Counted from the first letter of the stretch, positions 38,086-47,563 are shown. The stretch: 64,000 bases of DNA from Dyadobacter fermentans DSM 18053 (GCF_000023125.1 NC_013037.1:4317501-4381500); one strand, 5' to 3'. A program made the numbers and translations. The notes: generated by a model from the letters alone, not told the origin.

Positions 38086-39108
38086 CTATGCGTTCCAGCC
38101 CTGCGCCGTGAGCGGCACGCGGGTATCGCCTTTGGTGTGAAGCTCCACTTCGCCCTTTTTGTCGGTAATGTAGCCGATGAAAGTGATCTTGGGGTTGTTT
38201 TTGATCTGCTCGTAGGCCGATTGGGACACGGTAAATAACAGTTCGTAATCCTCGCCACCATTCAATGCCGCAGTAGCCGCACCGATATTCAGCTCGGAGG
38301 CTGCGAGGTACGTTTGCTCGTCGATCGGCAGCCGCTCCTCGAAAATCACCGCGCCCACGCCCGACTGCGCGCAGATGTGCAGGAGGTCGGATGCGAGGCC
38401 GTCCGAAAGGTCGATCATCGAAGTGGGGATCACGCCTGCCTCATCGAGTTCGTAAACGACGTCCATCCGTGCTTCCGGGCGCAGCTGGCGCTGGATCACG
38501 TAATCTTTGCCTTCTAGCTCCGGCTGCATATTGGGATTGGCCAAAAACACCTGTTTTTCCCTTTCGAGCAGTTGCAGGCCCATGTACGCGCCGCCCAGGT
38601 CACCTGTGACGCACAGCAGGTCATTCGGCTGCGCGGTGTTGCGGTAAGCAATTTTATCTTTTTTCACCTTCCCGAAAGCACTTACGGAAATAATGAGCCC
38701 CGACCGTGAAGAAGTGGTATCGCCGCCCACGAGGTCTACATTAAAATCCTTGCAGGCCACTTTCATGCCTTCATAAAGCTCATCTACCGCTTCCACCGAA
38801 AATCGGTTGCTCAATGCCAGGTTAACCGTTACCTGCCGTGGAATGCCGTTCATGGCGGCAATGTCCGAAACGCCGGCGGCGATGATTTTGTATCCGAGAT
38901 GTTTCAGAGGAAAAAACGTGAGGTCGAAATGGATGCCTTCGAGGAACATGTCGCTGGTGAGCAACCCAAGTTCTTCGCCCAGGTCAATCACCGCCGCGTC
39001 GTCGCCGATGCCGCGCACGGTATCGGGCAATGCGGGGCGTATTCCTTTATTTATTCGTTGTATCAGCCCGAATTCACCCAGGCTGCTGATTTCAGTTCTT
39101 GTTTCCAT
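38086..39108 (-). CDS. thiL: Thiamine-monophosphate kinase
   Basis: A 340-residue ThiL, which phosphorylates thiamine monophosphate to the cofactor thiamine diphosphate. The family motifs are clear: GIGDDAAVIDL near the N-terminus (Mg-ATP binding), LTSDMFLEGIHFDLTF, GVSDIAAMNGIPRQ, LVGGDTTSS, and SMIDLSDGLASDLLHIC with NGGEDYELLF. Length is normal. Other thiamine genes are not adjacent. The terminator of the upstream lipoprotein gene ends only about 20 bases before this ATG, so the thiL promoter must overlap it or be very short. Confidence 0.94.
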   Translation of the reverse strand: METRTEISSLGEFGLIQRINKGIRPALPDTVRGIGDDAAVIDLGEELGLLTSDMFLEGIHFDLTFFPLKHLGYKIIAAGVSDIAAMNGIPRQVTVNLALSNRFSVEAVDELYEGMKVACKDFNVDLVGGDTTSSRSGLIISVSAFGKVKKDKIAYRNTAQPNDLLCVTGDLGGAYMGLQLLEREKQVFLANPNMQPELEGKDYVIQRQLRPEARMDVVYELDEAGVIPTSMIDLSDGLASDLLHICAQSGVGAVIFEERLPIDEQTYLAASELNIGAATAALNGGEDYELLFTVSQSAYEQIKNNPKITFIGYITDKKGEVELHTKGDTRVPLTAQGWNA

Positions 39109-39128
39109 GCCGCAAAATTAGACAAAAA

Positions 39129-39163
39129 AGCGAAGCCATTCCCGCATTGGAAATGGCTTCGCT
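39129..39163 (-). terminator. Terminator after small lipoprotein gene
   Basis: AGCGAAGCCATT (39129-39140) pairs perfectly with AATGGCTTCGCT (39152-39163). On the minus strand the stem is followed by TTTTTTGTC. It lies between the lipoprotein gene and thiL. Confidence 0.85.
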
Positions 39164-39189
39164 CCGGTTATGAGGTATCGACTTTCCGC

Positions 39190-39645
39190 TTACGGGTTAG
39201 TCAATGTATATTCATTGATAGTGCCGCCTGTTTTAGGGCTTGCGGTAATGCGTGTGAGCACCACTTTCGCGTCTTCGAGGCCGCTGATCGTAAATTCGAT
39301 TTTACCGCCCGATCCTGTTGGAGGCGGGGTGAGGTTGCTCAGGACCAGCTTGGTGTCACCTTCGAGGTCCCAGTTACCGGTAAAAGTTTTGCCGTCCACA
39401 TCCACGAGTGTGGCTGTTTTCGTTCCGTTGCTGTTGGTGAGCGTTAAACGGAAGCCGGAATAAGCCGCTTCGATATTACCCGATCCACCGCGGGTGTACA
39501 CGACCGTCGCGCCATGCTTTACAGACTCTGCCGTCCAGGCTTTCGCGATCCTTTCCGAAACCGGTTTGACTTTGTCCTTGCAGCCTGTCGCAATCAATCC
39601 CAAAATCATGATGGAACACCAAAGAAGAGCGTAACTTTTTCTCAT
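39190..39645 (-). CDS. Small lipoprotein of unknown function, lipocalin-like
   Basis: A 151-residue protein with a lipoprotein signal peptide ending MILGLIATGC (lipobox cysteine about residue 22). The mature part begins KDKVKPVSERIAKAWTAESV and continues as alternating beta strands, with NWDLEGDTKLVLSNLTPP, which resembles the small lipocalin-like (DUF5004/DUF4923-type) lipoproteins of Bacteroidetes. No catalytic motif is visible. It is a single gene with its own terminator; the function is unknown. Confidence 0.7.
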   Translation of the reverse strand: MRKSYALLWCSIMILGLIATGCKDKVKPVSERIAKAWTAESVKHGATVVYTRGGSGNIEAAYSGFRLTLTNSNGTKTATLVDVDGKTFTGNWDLEGDTKLVLSNLTPPPTGSGGKIEFTISGLEDAKVVLTRITASPKTGGTINEYTLTNP

Positions 39646-39784
39646 ATTTTATTTTTCGTGAATGTCTTTTCAAAACGCCAAGTTCTTACATTTTAGTCTT
39701 ATAATCAAAATATTCGTTGCAGATCGTTTTCTAAATTTTCCTACGGAATTCCCTTATCGCTAAATTGCGCGCTAAAACAATACA

Positions 39785-40021
39785 ATGAAAGTATATACCA
39801 GGGCACAACTGGCGCTTCGCAACGGACAGGACCGGGAGGAAATCTGGTGTGCTTACAAAGGCATGATTTACGACGTGAGCGCGTCGCGGCTATGGCGAAA
39901 CGGCCATCATTATGAGCATTGGGCCGGCCAGGACCTCACCAAGGAGCTCGGCGACGCCCCTCATACCGAACGTGTTTTCGAGCGCTTCAATATCATAGGC
40001 AAGCTCCAATTGCCCGAATAA
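39785..40021 (+). CDS. Short cytochrome b5-like haem-binding domain protein
   Basis: A 78-residue single-domain protein related to cytochrome b5 (predicted haem/steroid-binding family). The N-terminal MKVYTRAQLALRNGQD and WCAYKGMIYDVSASRLW match the b5 fold entry, and the histidine-rich NGHHYEHWAGQDLTKELGDAPHTERVF replaces the usual HPGG ligand loop, as in prokaryotic short forms. There is no signal peptide or membrane anchor. It may carry electrons or bind haem; the partner is unknown. The sugar-kinase-like gene starts 32 bases downstream, so they may share a transcript. Confidence 0.8.
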   Translation: MKVYTRAQLALRNGQDREEIWCAYKGMIYDVSASRLWRNGHHYEHWAGQDLTKELGDAPHTERVFERFNIIGKLQLPE

Positions 40022-40053
40022 TCCCGTTAATCACCAACGCCGAAAGACTTTTA

Positions 40054-40923
40054 ATGGCTTCCAAACACATCCTGATCGCCGACAGCGGCTCCACCAAAAC
40101 CGACTGGGCATTGGTGGATACACGAAGCGGCAATTATCAAACGGTTCAATCTGCGGGCATCAATCCGTTTTACCAAACCGCGGAAGAAATCATCCCCGTG
40201 CTGCAAAGCCAGGTGCTGCCGGACGTGGAAGGTGATATCCCGGAAATCCATTTTTACGGCGCCGGCTGTGCGGACGAAAAAACCGGGATGCCCGTCACGA
40301 ATGCATTGAAACACTGTTTCCCCTCGGCCGATGTTGTGGAAGTGGCCTCGGACATGCTTGGTGCGGCGCGCGGGCTGTGCGGCCATGCGCCCGGGCTCGC
40401 ATGCATATTAGGTACGGGCGCGAACAATGCGCTTTTCGATGGCAACCGCATTACGCATTCCATCGGCTCGCTGGGCTTCTGGCTGGGCGACGAAGGCAGT
40501 GGCTCCTATCTGGGTAAAACGCTGGTGGTGCATTACCTGCAAAACGAGCTGCCCGAAGACCTGCACGAGCGCTTCATAAGCCAGTATCCGGGCCTCGATC
40601 GCCTTACCGTGCTCGATCATGCCTATAAAAAACCTTACCCGAACCGCTACTTCGCTGCCTATTCGAAATTCATCGCCGAACATCGCGACCATAGTTTTAT
40701 CCAGGCGCTGCTGAGCAATGCGTTCGGGTTATTTGTGCAAAAATATGTGTTAAAACACGCGAATGCGGCCGGATATCCCGTCCATTTCACTGGGTCGGTT
40801 GCGTATTATTATCAGGATGTCCTCCAAAAAGTGCTTCAAAATCACGGTTTGCAAATGGGCCGCATCCTGAAATCGCCACTGGAAGGGTTGGTCGGTTACC
40901 ATCTGCCCGATTTGAAAGTTTAA
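40054..40923 (+). CDS. BadF/BadG/BcrA/BcrD-type ATPase, N-acetylhexosamine kinase-like
   Basis: A 289-residue protein of the ASKHA fold. It begins with the phosphate-1 motif LIADSGSTKTDWALVD (about 6-21) and later has LGTGANNALFDGN (phosphate-2), GFWLGDEGSGSYLG and HFTGSVAYYYQDV. These match BadF-family ATPases and the related N-acetylglucosamine/N-acetylmuramate kinases, so a cytoplasmic amino-sugar kinase, perhaps in cell-wall recycling, is the best reading. The FeS-cluster version (radical enzyme activators) is unlikely since no clustered cysteines are present. The start is the ATG at 40054, which begins right before the phosphate motif. Confidence 0.8.
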   Translation: MASKHILIADSGSTKTDWALVDTRSGNYQTVQSAGINPFYQTAEEIIPVLQSQVLPDVEGDIPEIHFYGAGCADEKTGMPVTNALKHCFPSADVVEVASDMLGAARGLCGHAPGLACILGTGANNALFDGNRITHSIGSLGFWLGDEGSGSYLGKTLVVHYLQNELPEDLHERFISQYPGLDRLTVLDHAYKKPYPNRYFAAYSKFIAEHRDHSFIQALLSNAFGLFVQKYVLKHANAAGYPVHFTGSVAYYYQDVLQKVLQNHGLQMGRILKSPLEGLVGYHLPDLKV

Positions 40924-41028
40924 AAAGTTAATGAAATGTTAAACAGCTGCTCAGCGGTCATGTTACGGCTGGCACGACTGTTTAATTGAGCGAATGGCCT
41001 TATATTTAATGGTCATTCCGAGTTAGTT

Positions 41029-42279
41029 ATGTCAAGACGTACCATCCAATCCCTCACGGTTTTCTCTGCATTGCTCATTATCGGCGTGGTTATCACGCAG
41101 ATATACTGGGTAAAACAGGCGCTCGACCTCCGGCACCGGCAGTTCAATCAGAATGCCCACATAGCCTTGCAGGACGTAGCCGGAAAACTCGCCAATGTGT
41201 GCGGGGTAATGCAAACCACCAACCCGGTGGAGCAACTTTCACCCGAATACTTCCTAGTAAATACCAATGCCACCACCCAGCCCGAAATGCTGGAACATTT
41301 TATCAAGGACAGTTTCCAAAAGCATAATCTGATAACCAATTTCGAGATCGGGATTTACGACTGCACCACCAACCGCATTCGCTATGCCATGTCGCTGAGC
41401 ACCAAAAACAACGACAAAATCCCCGTGAAAACGACCAACTGGATCAGAACCGACAAGTATCCCTATTATTTCGGTGTGCGTTTTCCCGAGCAGGAAACCT
41501 ATTTCGCAGGCAGCATCAGCGGCGCCATCTGGTCGTCGGGGCTCGTTTTAGTGGCCGTCTCCTTTTTCGCCTACGCGTTGTTCGTGATTTTAAGGCAGAA
41601 ACAACTTTCCGAAGTGCAGCGCGATTTTGTGAATAACATGACCCACGAGCTGCAAACGCCCATTTCGACGATCCGCATTGCCGCCGATGTGCTCAATACC
41701 GACAATATCGTAGCGCAACCGACGCGCCATAAGCGCTATGTTCAGATCGTCCAGGACGAGATCCTGCGCTTGCAGGGCCAGGTGGAAATGGTGCTTTCGA
41801 TGGCCAAAGCGGAACGCAATGCATTAACCTTACAGAAAGAACGGCTCGACGCCCGGCAGATGATCGAATCCATTCTGCTGCCTTATGAGGATAAGGTGCG
41901 TTTCCAGACCAATGCCTCAAACTATGAAATCGACGCCGATCCGTTCCATTTGCGCTGCCTGATGAGCAACCTGGTGGATAATGCATTGAAATACTCCGAC
42001 GACGTGCCCGATGTGGTGGTGGAAACATATAATAAAGGAAAAAACCTCGTTATTGCAGTCCGTGACCAGGGCATCGGCATCGCGCCCGAGTACCAGAAGA
42101 AGGTTTTCAACCAGTTTTTCCGTATCCCTTACGGCGATGTGCATAATGTGAAGGGCTTCGGGATCGGTTTAAGTTATGTCAAACAGATCGTCCGCGCGCA
42201 CCATTGGCACCTCGCGCTGGAAAGCGAGCTGGGCAAGGGCAGTACTTTTAAGATCACTATTCCGCAGAAACACGCTTGA
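41029..42279 (+). CDS. Sensor histidine kinase
   Basis: A 416-residue two-component sensor. Two membrane helices (about 8-26 and 166-187) enclose a periplasmic sensor region of about 140 residues with no recognised domain. The dimerisation and phosphoacceptor segment is FVNNMTHELQTPISTIR (H206), followed by the ATPase region: N box LMSNLVDNALKYSD, G1 box VRDQGIGIAPEYQ, and G2 box GFGIGLSYVKQIV. Its stop overlaps the start of the response regulator gene by one base, so the two form a translationally coupled pair. The signal is unknown. Confidence 0.93.
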   Translation: MSRRTIQSLTVFSALLIIGVVITQIYWVKQALDLRHRQFNQNAHIALQDVAGKLANVCGVMQTTNPVEQLSPEYFLVNTNATTQPEMLEHFIKDSFQKHNLITNFEIGIYDCTTNRIRYAMSLSTKNNDKIPVKTTNWIRTDKYPYYFGVRFPEQETYFAGSISGAIWSSGLVLVAVSFFAYALFVILRQKQLSEVQRDFVNNMTHELQTPISTIRIAADVLNTDNIVAQPTRHKRYVQIVQDEILRLQGQVEMVLSMAKAERNALTLQKERLDARQMIESILLPYEDKVRFQTNASNYEIDADPFHLRCLMSNLVDNALKYSDDVPDVVVETYNKGKNLVIAVRDQGIGIAPEYQKKVFNQFFRIPYGDVHNVKGFGIGLSYVKQIVRAHHWHLALESELGKGSTFKITIPQKHA

Positions 42280-42965
42280 TGAAAAAGAGAATCCTGTACG
42301 TCGAAGATGACCCTAATCTCGCATTTGCCACCAAAGACAATCTCGAACAATATGATTATGAAGTAGTTCATGCTACGGACGGTGCGGAAGCGCTCGACTT
42401 TTTCGGCAAGGAACACTTCGACATTTGCGTGCTCGACATTATGCTGCCTAGAATGGACGGCTTCACATTGGCCGAGAAAATCCGCGCTTCCGACAGCCAG
42501 GTGCCCATTCTCTTCCTCTCGGCCCGTTCCATGCAGGATGATAAGATCAAAGGCCTCAAACTCGGCGCCGACGATTACATTACCAAGCCATTCAGTATCG
42601 AAGAGCTGAAATTGCGGATCGACGTGTTCCTCCGCCGCAGCAAAGCAGATTCGATTTTAGTGGTCAAGCCGGGCAGTAAGCAGATCGGCAAATACGTTTT
42701 TGATTTCCAAAAGCTGACGCTCACCCTCGACGGCAAGTCGCAAAGCCTCACCTTCCGCGAGGCAGAAGTGCTCAAATTCATGGCCGAACGTACCGATCAG
42801 GTGATTCGGCGGGACGAGCTTTTGAAGGCGATTTGGGGCGACGACGACTATTTTATGGGCCGCAGTCTGGATGTTTTCATTTCCAGATTGCGCAAATATC
42901 TGTCCGGCGATCCCGACATTCGCATTGATAACGTGCACGGCGTAGGATTCAGGATGAGATGGTGA
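42279..42965 (+). CDS. OmpR-family response regulator
   Basis: A 228-residue response regulator. The receiver domain has the acidic pair EDD (9-11), phosphoacceptor aspartate in VLDIMLPRMDG (D53), the conserved threonine/serine in FLSARS and lysine in YITKPFS. The C-terminal winged helix is of OmpR/PhoB type, with LTFREAEVLKFMAERTDQVIRRDELL and SLDVFISRLRKYL. The start is the ATG at 42279 that overlaps the kinase stop; a TTG three bases earlier is in frame but less likely. It is the cognate partner of the preceding kinase; target genes are unknown. Confidence 0.93.
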   Translation: MKKRILYVEDDPNLAFATKDNLEQYDYEVVHATDGAEALDFFGKEHFDICVLDIMLPRMDGFTLAEKIRASDSQVPILFLSARSMQDDKIKGLKLGADDYITKPFSIEELKLRIDVFLRRSKADSILVVKPGSKQIGKYVFDFQKLTLTLDGKSQSLTFREAEVLKFMAERTDQVIRRDELLKAIWGDDDYFMGRSLDVFISRLRKYLSGDPDIRIDNVHGVGFRMRW

Positions 42966-43000
42966 AATGACCTTTTTTGAAAATTAATTTTGCCGTTACT

Positions 43001-43030
43001 TGCTCACAAAAAATTAATTACGCATCTTTG
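43001..43030 (+). promoter_or_regulatory. Candidate rpmB promoter
   Basis: TTG at 43001-43003 and CATCTTTG at 43023-43030 with a 19-base spacer, close to the Bacteroidetes TTTG/TAnnTTTG consensus (C for T at the first -7 position). It lies 28 bases before the rpmB start. Confidence 0.5.
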
Positions 43031-43057
43031 CACCCTCATTTGGAAAAATTGTAAGTC

Positions 43058-43297
43058 ATGGCTAAGGTTTGTCAAATATCAGGTAAAAGAACTCGCGTCG
43101 GGAATAACGTTTCTCACGCTAACAATAAAACAAAACGTAAATTCTTCCCGAATTTGCAAAAGAAACGTTTCTTCCTTCCTTCATCAGGAGAGTGGGTTAC
43201 GTTGAAAGTAGCAGCTTCTGCTCTTCGTACCATCAACAAGAACGGTATCGAAGCAACTATACAAAAAGCATACGACAAAGGAACGCTTACGTTCTAA
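43058..43297 (+). CDS. rpmB: Large ribosomal subunit protein bL28
   Basis: A 79-residue, strongly basic ribosomal protein L28. The N-terminal MAKVCQISGKRTRVGNNVSH and the NKTKRKFFPNL block are the family signature, followed by KKRFFLPSSGEWVTLKV. The alternating zinc-binding cysteines of some L28 proteins are reduced to one cysteine (C5). In many Bacteroidetes rpmB is followed by rpmG and a small DUF4295 gene; here it stands alone with its own promoter and terminator and folK comes next. Confidence 0.96.
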   Translation: MAKVCQISGKRTRVGNNVSHANNKTKRKFFPNLQKKRFFLPSSGEWVTLKVAASALRTINKNGIEATIQKAYDKGTLTF

Positions 43298-43320
43298 AAG
43301 GAATTTTACGAATTTATTGG

Positions 43321-43356
43321 AAAAGGACTTTCCTCCATCGGGAAGTCCTTTTTTTC
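43321..43356 (+). terminator. Terminator after rpmB
   Basis: AAAAGGACTTTCC pairs with GGAAGTCCTTTT around a short loop, followed by a run of T. It separates rpmB from folK. Confidence 0.8.
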
Positions 43357-43387
43357 GTGAGTTTATCACTCCAAAAAGGATTTCGTA

Positions 43388-43879
43388 ATGGCAGCAACCG
43401 GCCAGGTTTTTCTTCTGCTAGGCTCCAACCTCGGCGATCGCCCGCAGGTGCTCGCAAGCGCCCGCGAGGCCATTGCAGCGCAGGCGGGGACCATCACCGG
43501 GCAATCGGGCATTTATGAAACCGAACCGTGGGGCATCACCGACCAGCCGTCATTCCTGAACCAGGTCCTCGAAATCTCCACTTCCCTCCTGCCTGAGGAC
43601 TTACTCAGAATCATTCTCAACATCGAACATGACCTCGGACGCGTGCGCTACGAGCGCTGGGGCGCACGGGTGATCGATATCGATATGCTCTATTTCGGCA
43701 CCACCGTCATAGACAGCGCCCGGCTTACGGTACCGCACCCGCGCATTCAGGACCGCCGTTTTGTGCTTGCGCCGCTCGCTGAAATCGCGCCGCGCTTTAC
43801 TCACCCGCTTTTGCAAAAAACCTCCGCCCAGCTCCTCGACCAATGTCCCGACGACTCTGCTGTTTCAAAAATATCTTAA
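43388..43879 (+). CDS. folK: 2-amino-4-hydroxy-6-hydroxymethyldihydropteridine pyrophosphokinase
   Basis: A 163-residue HPPK enzyme that pyrophosphorylates the pterin precursor in folate synthesis. The signatures are FLLLGSNLGDRPQVL at the N-terminus, YETEPWG (pterin binding), RVRYERWGARVIDIDMLYFG (the Mg-binding DIDIL-type motif) and LTVPHPRIQDRRFVLAPLAEIAP. Length is normal, and no fused DHPS or DHNA domain is present. It begins 32 bases after the rpmB terminator. Confidence 0.95.
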   Translation: MAATGQVFLLLGSNLGDRPQVLASAREAIAAQAGTITGQSGIYETEPWGITDQPSFLNQVLEISTSLLPEDLLRIILNIEHDLGRVRYERWGARVIDIDMLYFGTTVIDSARLTVPHPRIQDRRFVLAPLAEIAPRFTHPLLQKTSAQLLDQCPDDSAVSKIS

Positions 43880-44169
43880 AAAAATACCATTGATATTTCA
43901 CCCGCTTCATTTCGGGCTCCGAGCCATTTATTAAGGTTTTTTGCCAGTTCATCATTTTTTACTGTCATTTTAACCTGATTAACACGTGCTTTGTCAGGCC
44001 TTAAAAAAACTGTCGAAATATTTTTCAGCATTTACCAGGGGGTATACGCACACTGAGTTGTCAGAGAGAAAAGGAAAAATTCAATTTGATCGTCATCCTC
44101 AAAAAACGGCCTCATTTCCTTTTTTCGGCAACAGAATAAACCAATTTGCAGTAACTACCATAAAAGTCC

Positions 44170-46533
44170 ATGAAAAACAGAATACTCAACTGCCTTCTAT
44201 TAGCCTTGATTAGCCTGCCGGCCCTCGCACAAAACCGGCATTCGGTGAGCGGTTACGTGAAAGACAATAAGAATGGGGAAGGGCTCATCGGTGTCTCCGT
44301 TTATGTGCGTGAGGCCGAAACCGGCGTGGTCACCAATCCGTATGGCTTTTACTCGCTCACATTGCCCGACGGGAAGTACACACTGGTATTCACCTACATC
44401 GGCTACCAGAAAGTGACCCGCGAAGTGGTGCTCGACGGCGACAAAACCGTGAGCATCGAAATGACCGACGAAAGCAACGAGCTCGCCGAAGTCACCATTT
44501 CTACGCAAAAGGAGGATGAGAACGTCCGCAGCATCGAAATGTCGGTGAACAAGGTGGAAATGAAAACCATCCGCAAAATGCCCGCATTGCTCGGCGAGGT
44601 TGACCTGATCCGCAGCATTCAGCTGCTTCCCGGTGTCACGGCCGTGGGCGAAGGTGCTTCGGGTTTCAACGTGCGCGGCGGGGATGTTTCGCAAAACCTG
44701 GTACTGCTCGATGAAGCGCCGGTTTACAACTCTTCTCACTTGTTCGGCTTCTTTTCGGTATTCAACCCGGATGCCGTGAAGGACGTGAAACTGATTAAAG
44801 GTGGTATTCCAGCGCAATATGGCGGCCGGATTTCATCCATCCTCGACGTTCGGATGAAAGAAGGTAATGCCAAAAAACGCGAAATCAATGGCGGTATCGG
44901 CTCCATTTTCTCACGTTTGACATACGAGCAGCCTTTTGCTAAGGGAAAAGGGTCGTTCATCGTGGCTGGCCGTCGTTCGTACATTGACGTACTGGCCAAG
45001 CCATTTCTGAACTCGGATTTGAAAGATTCGAAATTCTATTTCTATGATCTGACGGCGAAGGTGAATTATCAATTGGGTAACAAGGATACATTCTATGCGT
45101 CGGGTTATTTTGGAAAAGACGTGTTCGGCGGCGGCGATTTCGGCTTCGGATGGGGTAATGCAACGGCTACCGCGCGGTGGAACCACATTTTCTCCAACAA
45201 GCTTTTCATGAACCTGACCGGTTATTACAGCAACTACGACTATAACCTCGGCCAGAACCAGAACAAGCCTGATGCCAAGGATCGGTTCGACTGGAAATCC
45301 AAGATCATCAGCACGAGCATCAAGCCGGATTTTACATTCTATATCACGCCTAACAACCAACTCACGTTCGGCGGCCAGTACATATATTATGACACGCGCC
45401 CTGGCAAAGCGACCTTCGTTTCGGAAGGCGATATGCAGGACATCAGCCTCGAACCGCGCTATGCCGATGAATCCGCATTGTATGTAGGCAATGAGCTGAA
45501 ATTCGGCGACCGCATTTCATTGCAATACGGTGTGCGCTACTCCTACTTCCGCAGCCTCGGCCCGGCCACCGAGTACGAATATGCCGACAAAGGCAAAGGC
45601 ATCCGGAAAGAACCGGTTTTCCCCGGCACGGAGTACAAACGCGGCGATGTGATCAAGAGCTACGGTAACCTCGAACCACGGGCGGCATTGAATATCGGGA
45701 TCACCAGCAACGCGTCTATCAAAGCCAGCTACAACCGCACTTCGCAATACCTGCACTTGCTCTCGAACACCGCCGCAAGCTCGCCGCTGGATGTGTGGAC
45801 GTTGAGTGGAGTCAATATCAAACCGGAAAAGGCCGATCAGGTTGCAATAGGCTGGTTCCAGAACTTCCAGGATAACACTTACGAGGCATCTGTTGAATTG
45901 TACTACAAAAAACTATACAACCAGATCGACTACGTGCCCGCTTCGGACCTGCTTTTGAACGAATATGTGCCCGGCGACCTGCTATTCGGCAAAGGCCGTG
46001 CTTACGGAGCGGAGTTTTATCTGAAGAAAAACAAAGGCCGCCTCACCGGCTGGGTGAGCTACACATTGTCCAGAACAGAACGTTTGGTAGAATCCATCAA
46101 CAACGACGACTGGTTCCCTGCACGTTTCGACAAACCGCATAACATCACGGCAGTTGCCATTTACGAGTTGACTAAACGCCTCTCATTGTCTTCGAACTTC
46201 ACCATTCAGAGCGGCACGCCGGCCACATTCCCGACGAACCGTTACAGCACTGGTGGTTTTGAAATTGGCAATAATTACAATGGACTTCGCAATAATAGCC
46301 GCATACCGGCCTACCACCGTCTGGATTTGGCTGCAACCTTGAAATCGAAGAGAAAATTATTCAAGGTCGGCGAGGGAGAATGGGTATTCTCGGTTTACAA
46401 TGTTTACAACCGCCGCAACCCGTTCTCGGTTTACACGCGGGTGAACGAGGATAACCCGCTCAAAACGGAAGCTGTGCGCTATTCTGTGATCGGGAACTTC
46501 ATTCCTTCCATTACCTACAACTTCAAATTCTGA
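44170..46533 (+). CDS. TonB-dependent outer-membrane receptor with N-terminal CarbopepD_reg-like domain
   Basis: A 787-residue outer-membrane transporter with a signal peptide (ending SLPALAQ). Residues about 24-110 form a carboxypeptidase regulatory-like beta domain (VSGYVKDNKNGEGLIGVSVY and GFYSLTLPDGKYTLVFTYIGY). The plug follows at about 125-230 with the TonB-family run GFNVRGGDVSQNLVLLDEAP and GGIPAQYGGRISSILDVRM. The rest is a 22-strand beta barrel ending in an aromatic residue (YNFKF). It is probably co-transcribed with the DUF4249 lipoprotein gene 37 bases downstream, an arrangement repeated widely in Bacteroidetes. The substrate is unknown. The 290 bases before it hold no gene; I see no convincing promoter there. 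Confidence 0.92.
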   Translation: MKNRILNCLLLALISLPALAQNRHSVSGYVKDNKNGEGLIGVSVYVREAETGVVTNPYGFYSLTLPDGKYTLVFTYIGYQKVTREVVLDGDKTVSIEMTDESNELAEVTISTQKEDENVRSIEMSVNKVEMKTIRKMPALLGEVDLIRSIQLLPGVTAVGEGASGFNVRGGDVSQNLVLLDEAPVYNSSHLFGFFSVFNPDAVKDVKLIKGGIPAQYGGRISSILDVRMKEGNAKKREINGGIGSIFSRLTYEQPFAKGKGSFIVAGRRSYIDVLAKPFLNSDLKDSKFYFYDLTAKVNYQLGNKDTFYASGYFGKDVFGGGDFGFGWGNATATARWNHIFSNKLFMNLTGYYSNYDYNLGQNQNKPDAKDRFDWKSKIISTSIKPDFTFYITPNNQLTFGGQYIYYDTRPGKATFVSEGDMQDISLEPRYADESALYVGNELKFGDRISLQYGVRYSYFRSLGPATEYEYADKGKGIRKEPVFPGTEYKRGDVIKSYGNLEPRAALNIGITSNASIKASYNRTSQYLHLLSNTAASSPLDVWTLSGVNIKPEKADQVAIGWFQNFQDNTYEASVELYYKKLYNQIDYVPASDLLLNEYVPGDLLFGKGRAYGAEFYLKKNKGRLTGWVSYTLSRTERLVESINNDDWFPARFDKPHNITAVAIYELTKRLSLSSNFTIQSGTPATFPTNRYSTGGFEIGNNYNGLRNNSRIPAYHRLDLAATLKSKRKLFKVGEGEWVFSVYNVYNRRNPFSVYTRVNEDNPLKTEAVRYSVIGNFIPSITYNFKF

Positions 46534-46570
46534 CACCACCACCGGAATCTATCAAGCCTGAAATATAGCA

Positions 46571-47503
46571 ATGATGAAAAAGCTCAATACATTTAAATAC
46601 CTCAAATTCCCCGCATTGTTCGCGCTGGCGCTCACGACGCTCACAAGCTGTGAAGACGTGATCGATCTCGATACGGCTGAGGGGCCATCCCAGCTTGTGG
46701 TTGATGCCTGGCTTACCAACCAGCCCGGCGAGCAGGCCATTAAGCTCACATGGTCGCAGGCTTACTTCGATAACAATCCGCCCAAACCCGTAACCGGCGC
46801 CGAGGTGACCGTTACCGACGACCAGGGCAAGGTTTACAAGTTCGAAGATGCCGACGGCGACGGCAAATACACCTGGGGCAAAACCACCGCCGACACACTC
46901 GGGCGCGTAGGCCGCACCTACTCGCTCAAAGTCGTGAACGGCACCGATACATTCACCTCCAAATCCGAACTAAAACGGGTTCCGACGGTGGATTCGGTGG
47001 TATACCGCCACGAAAAATGGCCATTTGAGCCGGATAAGGGCCCGCGTGAAGGCTTCGTAGCATCGTTCTACGCCCGCGACATCGAGGGCGTCGGCGATAC
47101 TTACTGGATCAAGCCGGTGATCCGCGGCAAGGCGGTGGTGGACAAAGCGGTGAATATTTCCATTGCATACGATGCCGCATTCGGCGCTGGCGCCCCTTCC
47201 GACGGCCTGATATTCATCCTCCCGCTCCGCGAATCGATCACCACCGATTCGCTGTATTCGGCAGGTGCCGAGGTAGGCGTGGAACTGCACAGCATTACCT
47301 ACGAAGCATTCGAATTCCTGAAACAGGTGAGCGAACAGGCCTCCAACGGCGGGTTGTTTGCCACGCCAATCGCAAACGTTCGCTCGAACGTGGTGAACGC
47401 CGACCCGAATGGCCCGAAAGCACTCGGATTTTTCAGCACTTCGGCCGTGAGCCGGATGGAAACCGTGATCGATCCTGAAAAGGCGCGCCCGGACAACGAC
47501 TAA
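46571..47503 (+). CDS. DUF4249 family lipoprotein, TonB receptor partner
   Basis: A 310-residue lipoprotein with a signal peptide ending LTTLTSC. The mature protein starts EDVIDLDTAEGPSQLVVDAWLTNQPG, the characteristic opening of the DUF4249 family, and continues as Ig-like beta strands (KPVTGAEVTVTDDQGKVYKF). DUF4249 genes regularly follow a TonB-dependent receptor of the preceding type, so the protein may cap or assist that transporter on the cell surface; this is inference from repeated gene order. Two adjacent ATG codons (46571 and 46574) are possible starts. A terminator follows. Confidence 0.88.
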   Translation: MMKKLNTFKYLKFPALFALALTTLTSCEDVIDLDTAEGPSQLVVDAWLTNQPGEQAIKLTWSQAYFDNNPPKPVTGAEVTVTDDQGKVYKFEDADGDGKYTWGKTTADTLGRVGRTYSLKVVNGTDTFTSKSELKRVPTVDSVVYRHEKWPFEPDKGPREGFVASFYARDIEGVGDTYWIKPVIRGKAVVDKAVNISIAYDAAFGAGAPSDGLIFILPLRESITTDSLYSAGAEVGVELHSITYEAFEFLKQVSEQASNGGLFATPIANVRSNVVNADPNGPKALGFFSTSAVSRMETVIDPEKARPDND

Positions 47504-47527
47504 AAATTACACTTCAACAGCAGATGT

Positions 47528-47563
47528 ATCCACTGGCGGACTCCGGTTCCCAGTGGATTTTTT
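47528..47563 (+). terminator. Terminator after the DUF4249 gene
   Basis: ATCCACTGG (47528-47536) pairs with CCAGTGGAT (47550-47558) and is followed by TTTTTTG. It ends the receptor-lipoprotein operon. Confidence 0.8.

Noticed and set aside
43986..44213. 75-residue frame before the TonB receptor
   Set aside because: No recognisable domain or signal peptide, basic low-complexity composition, and it overlaps the start of the receptor gene.
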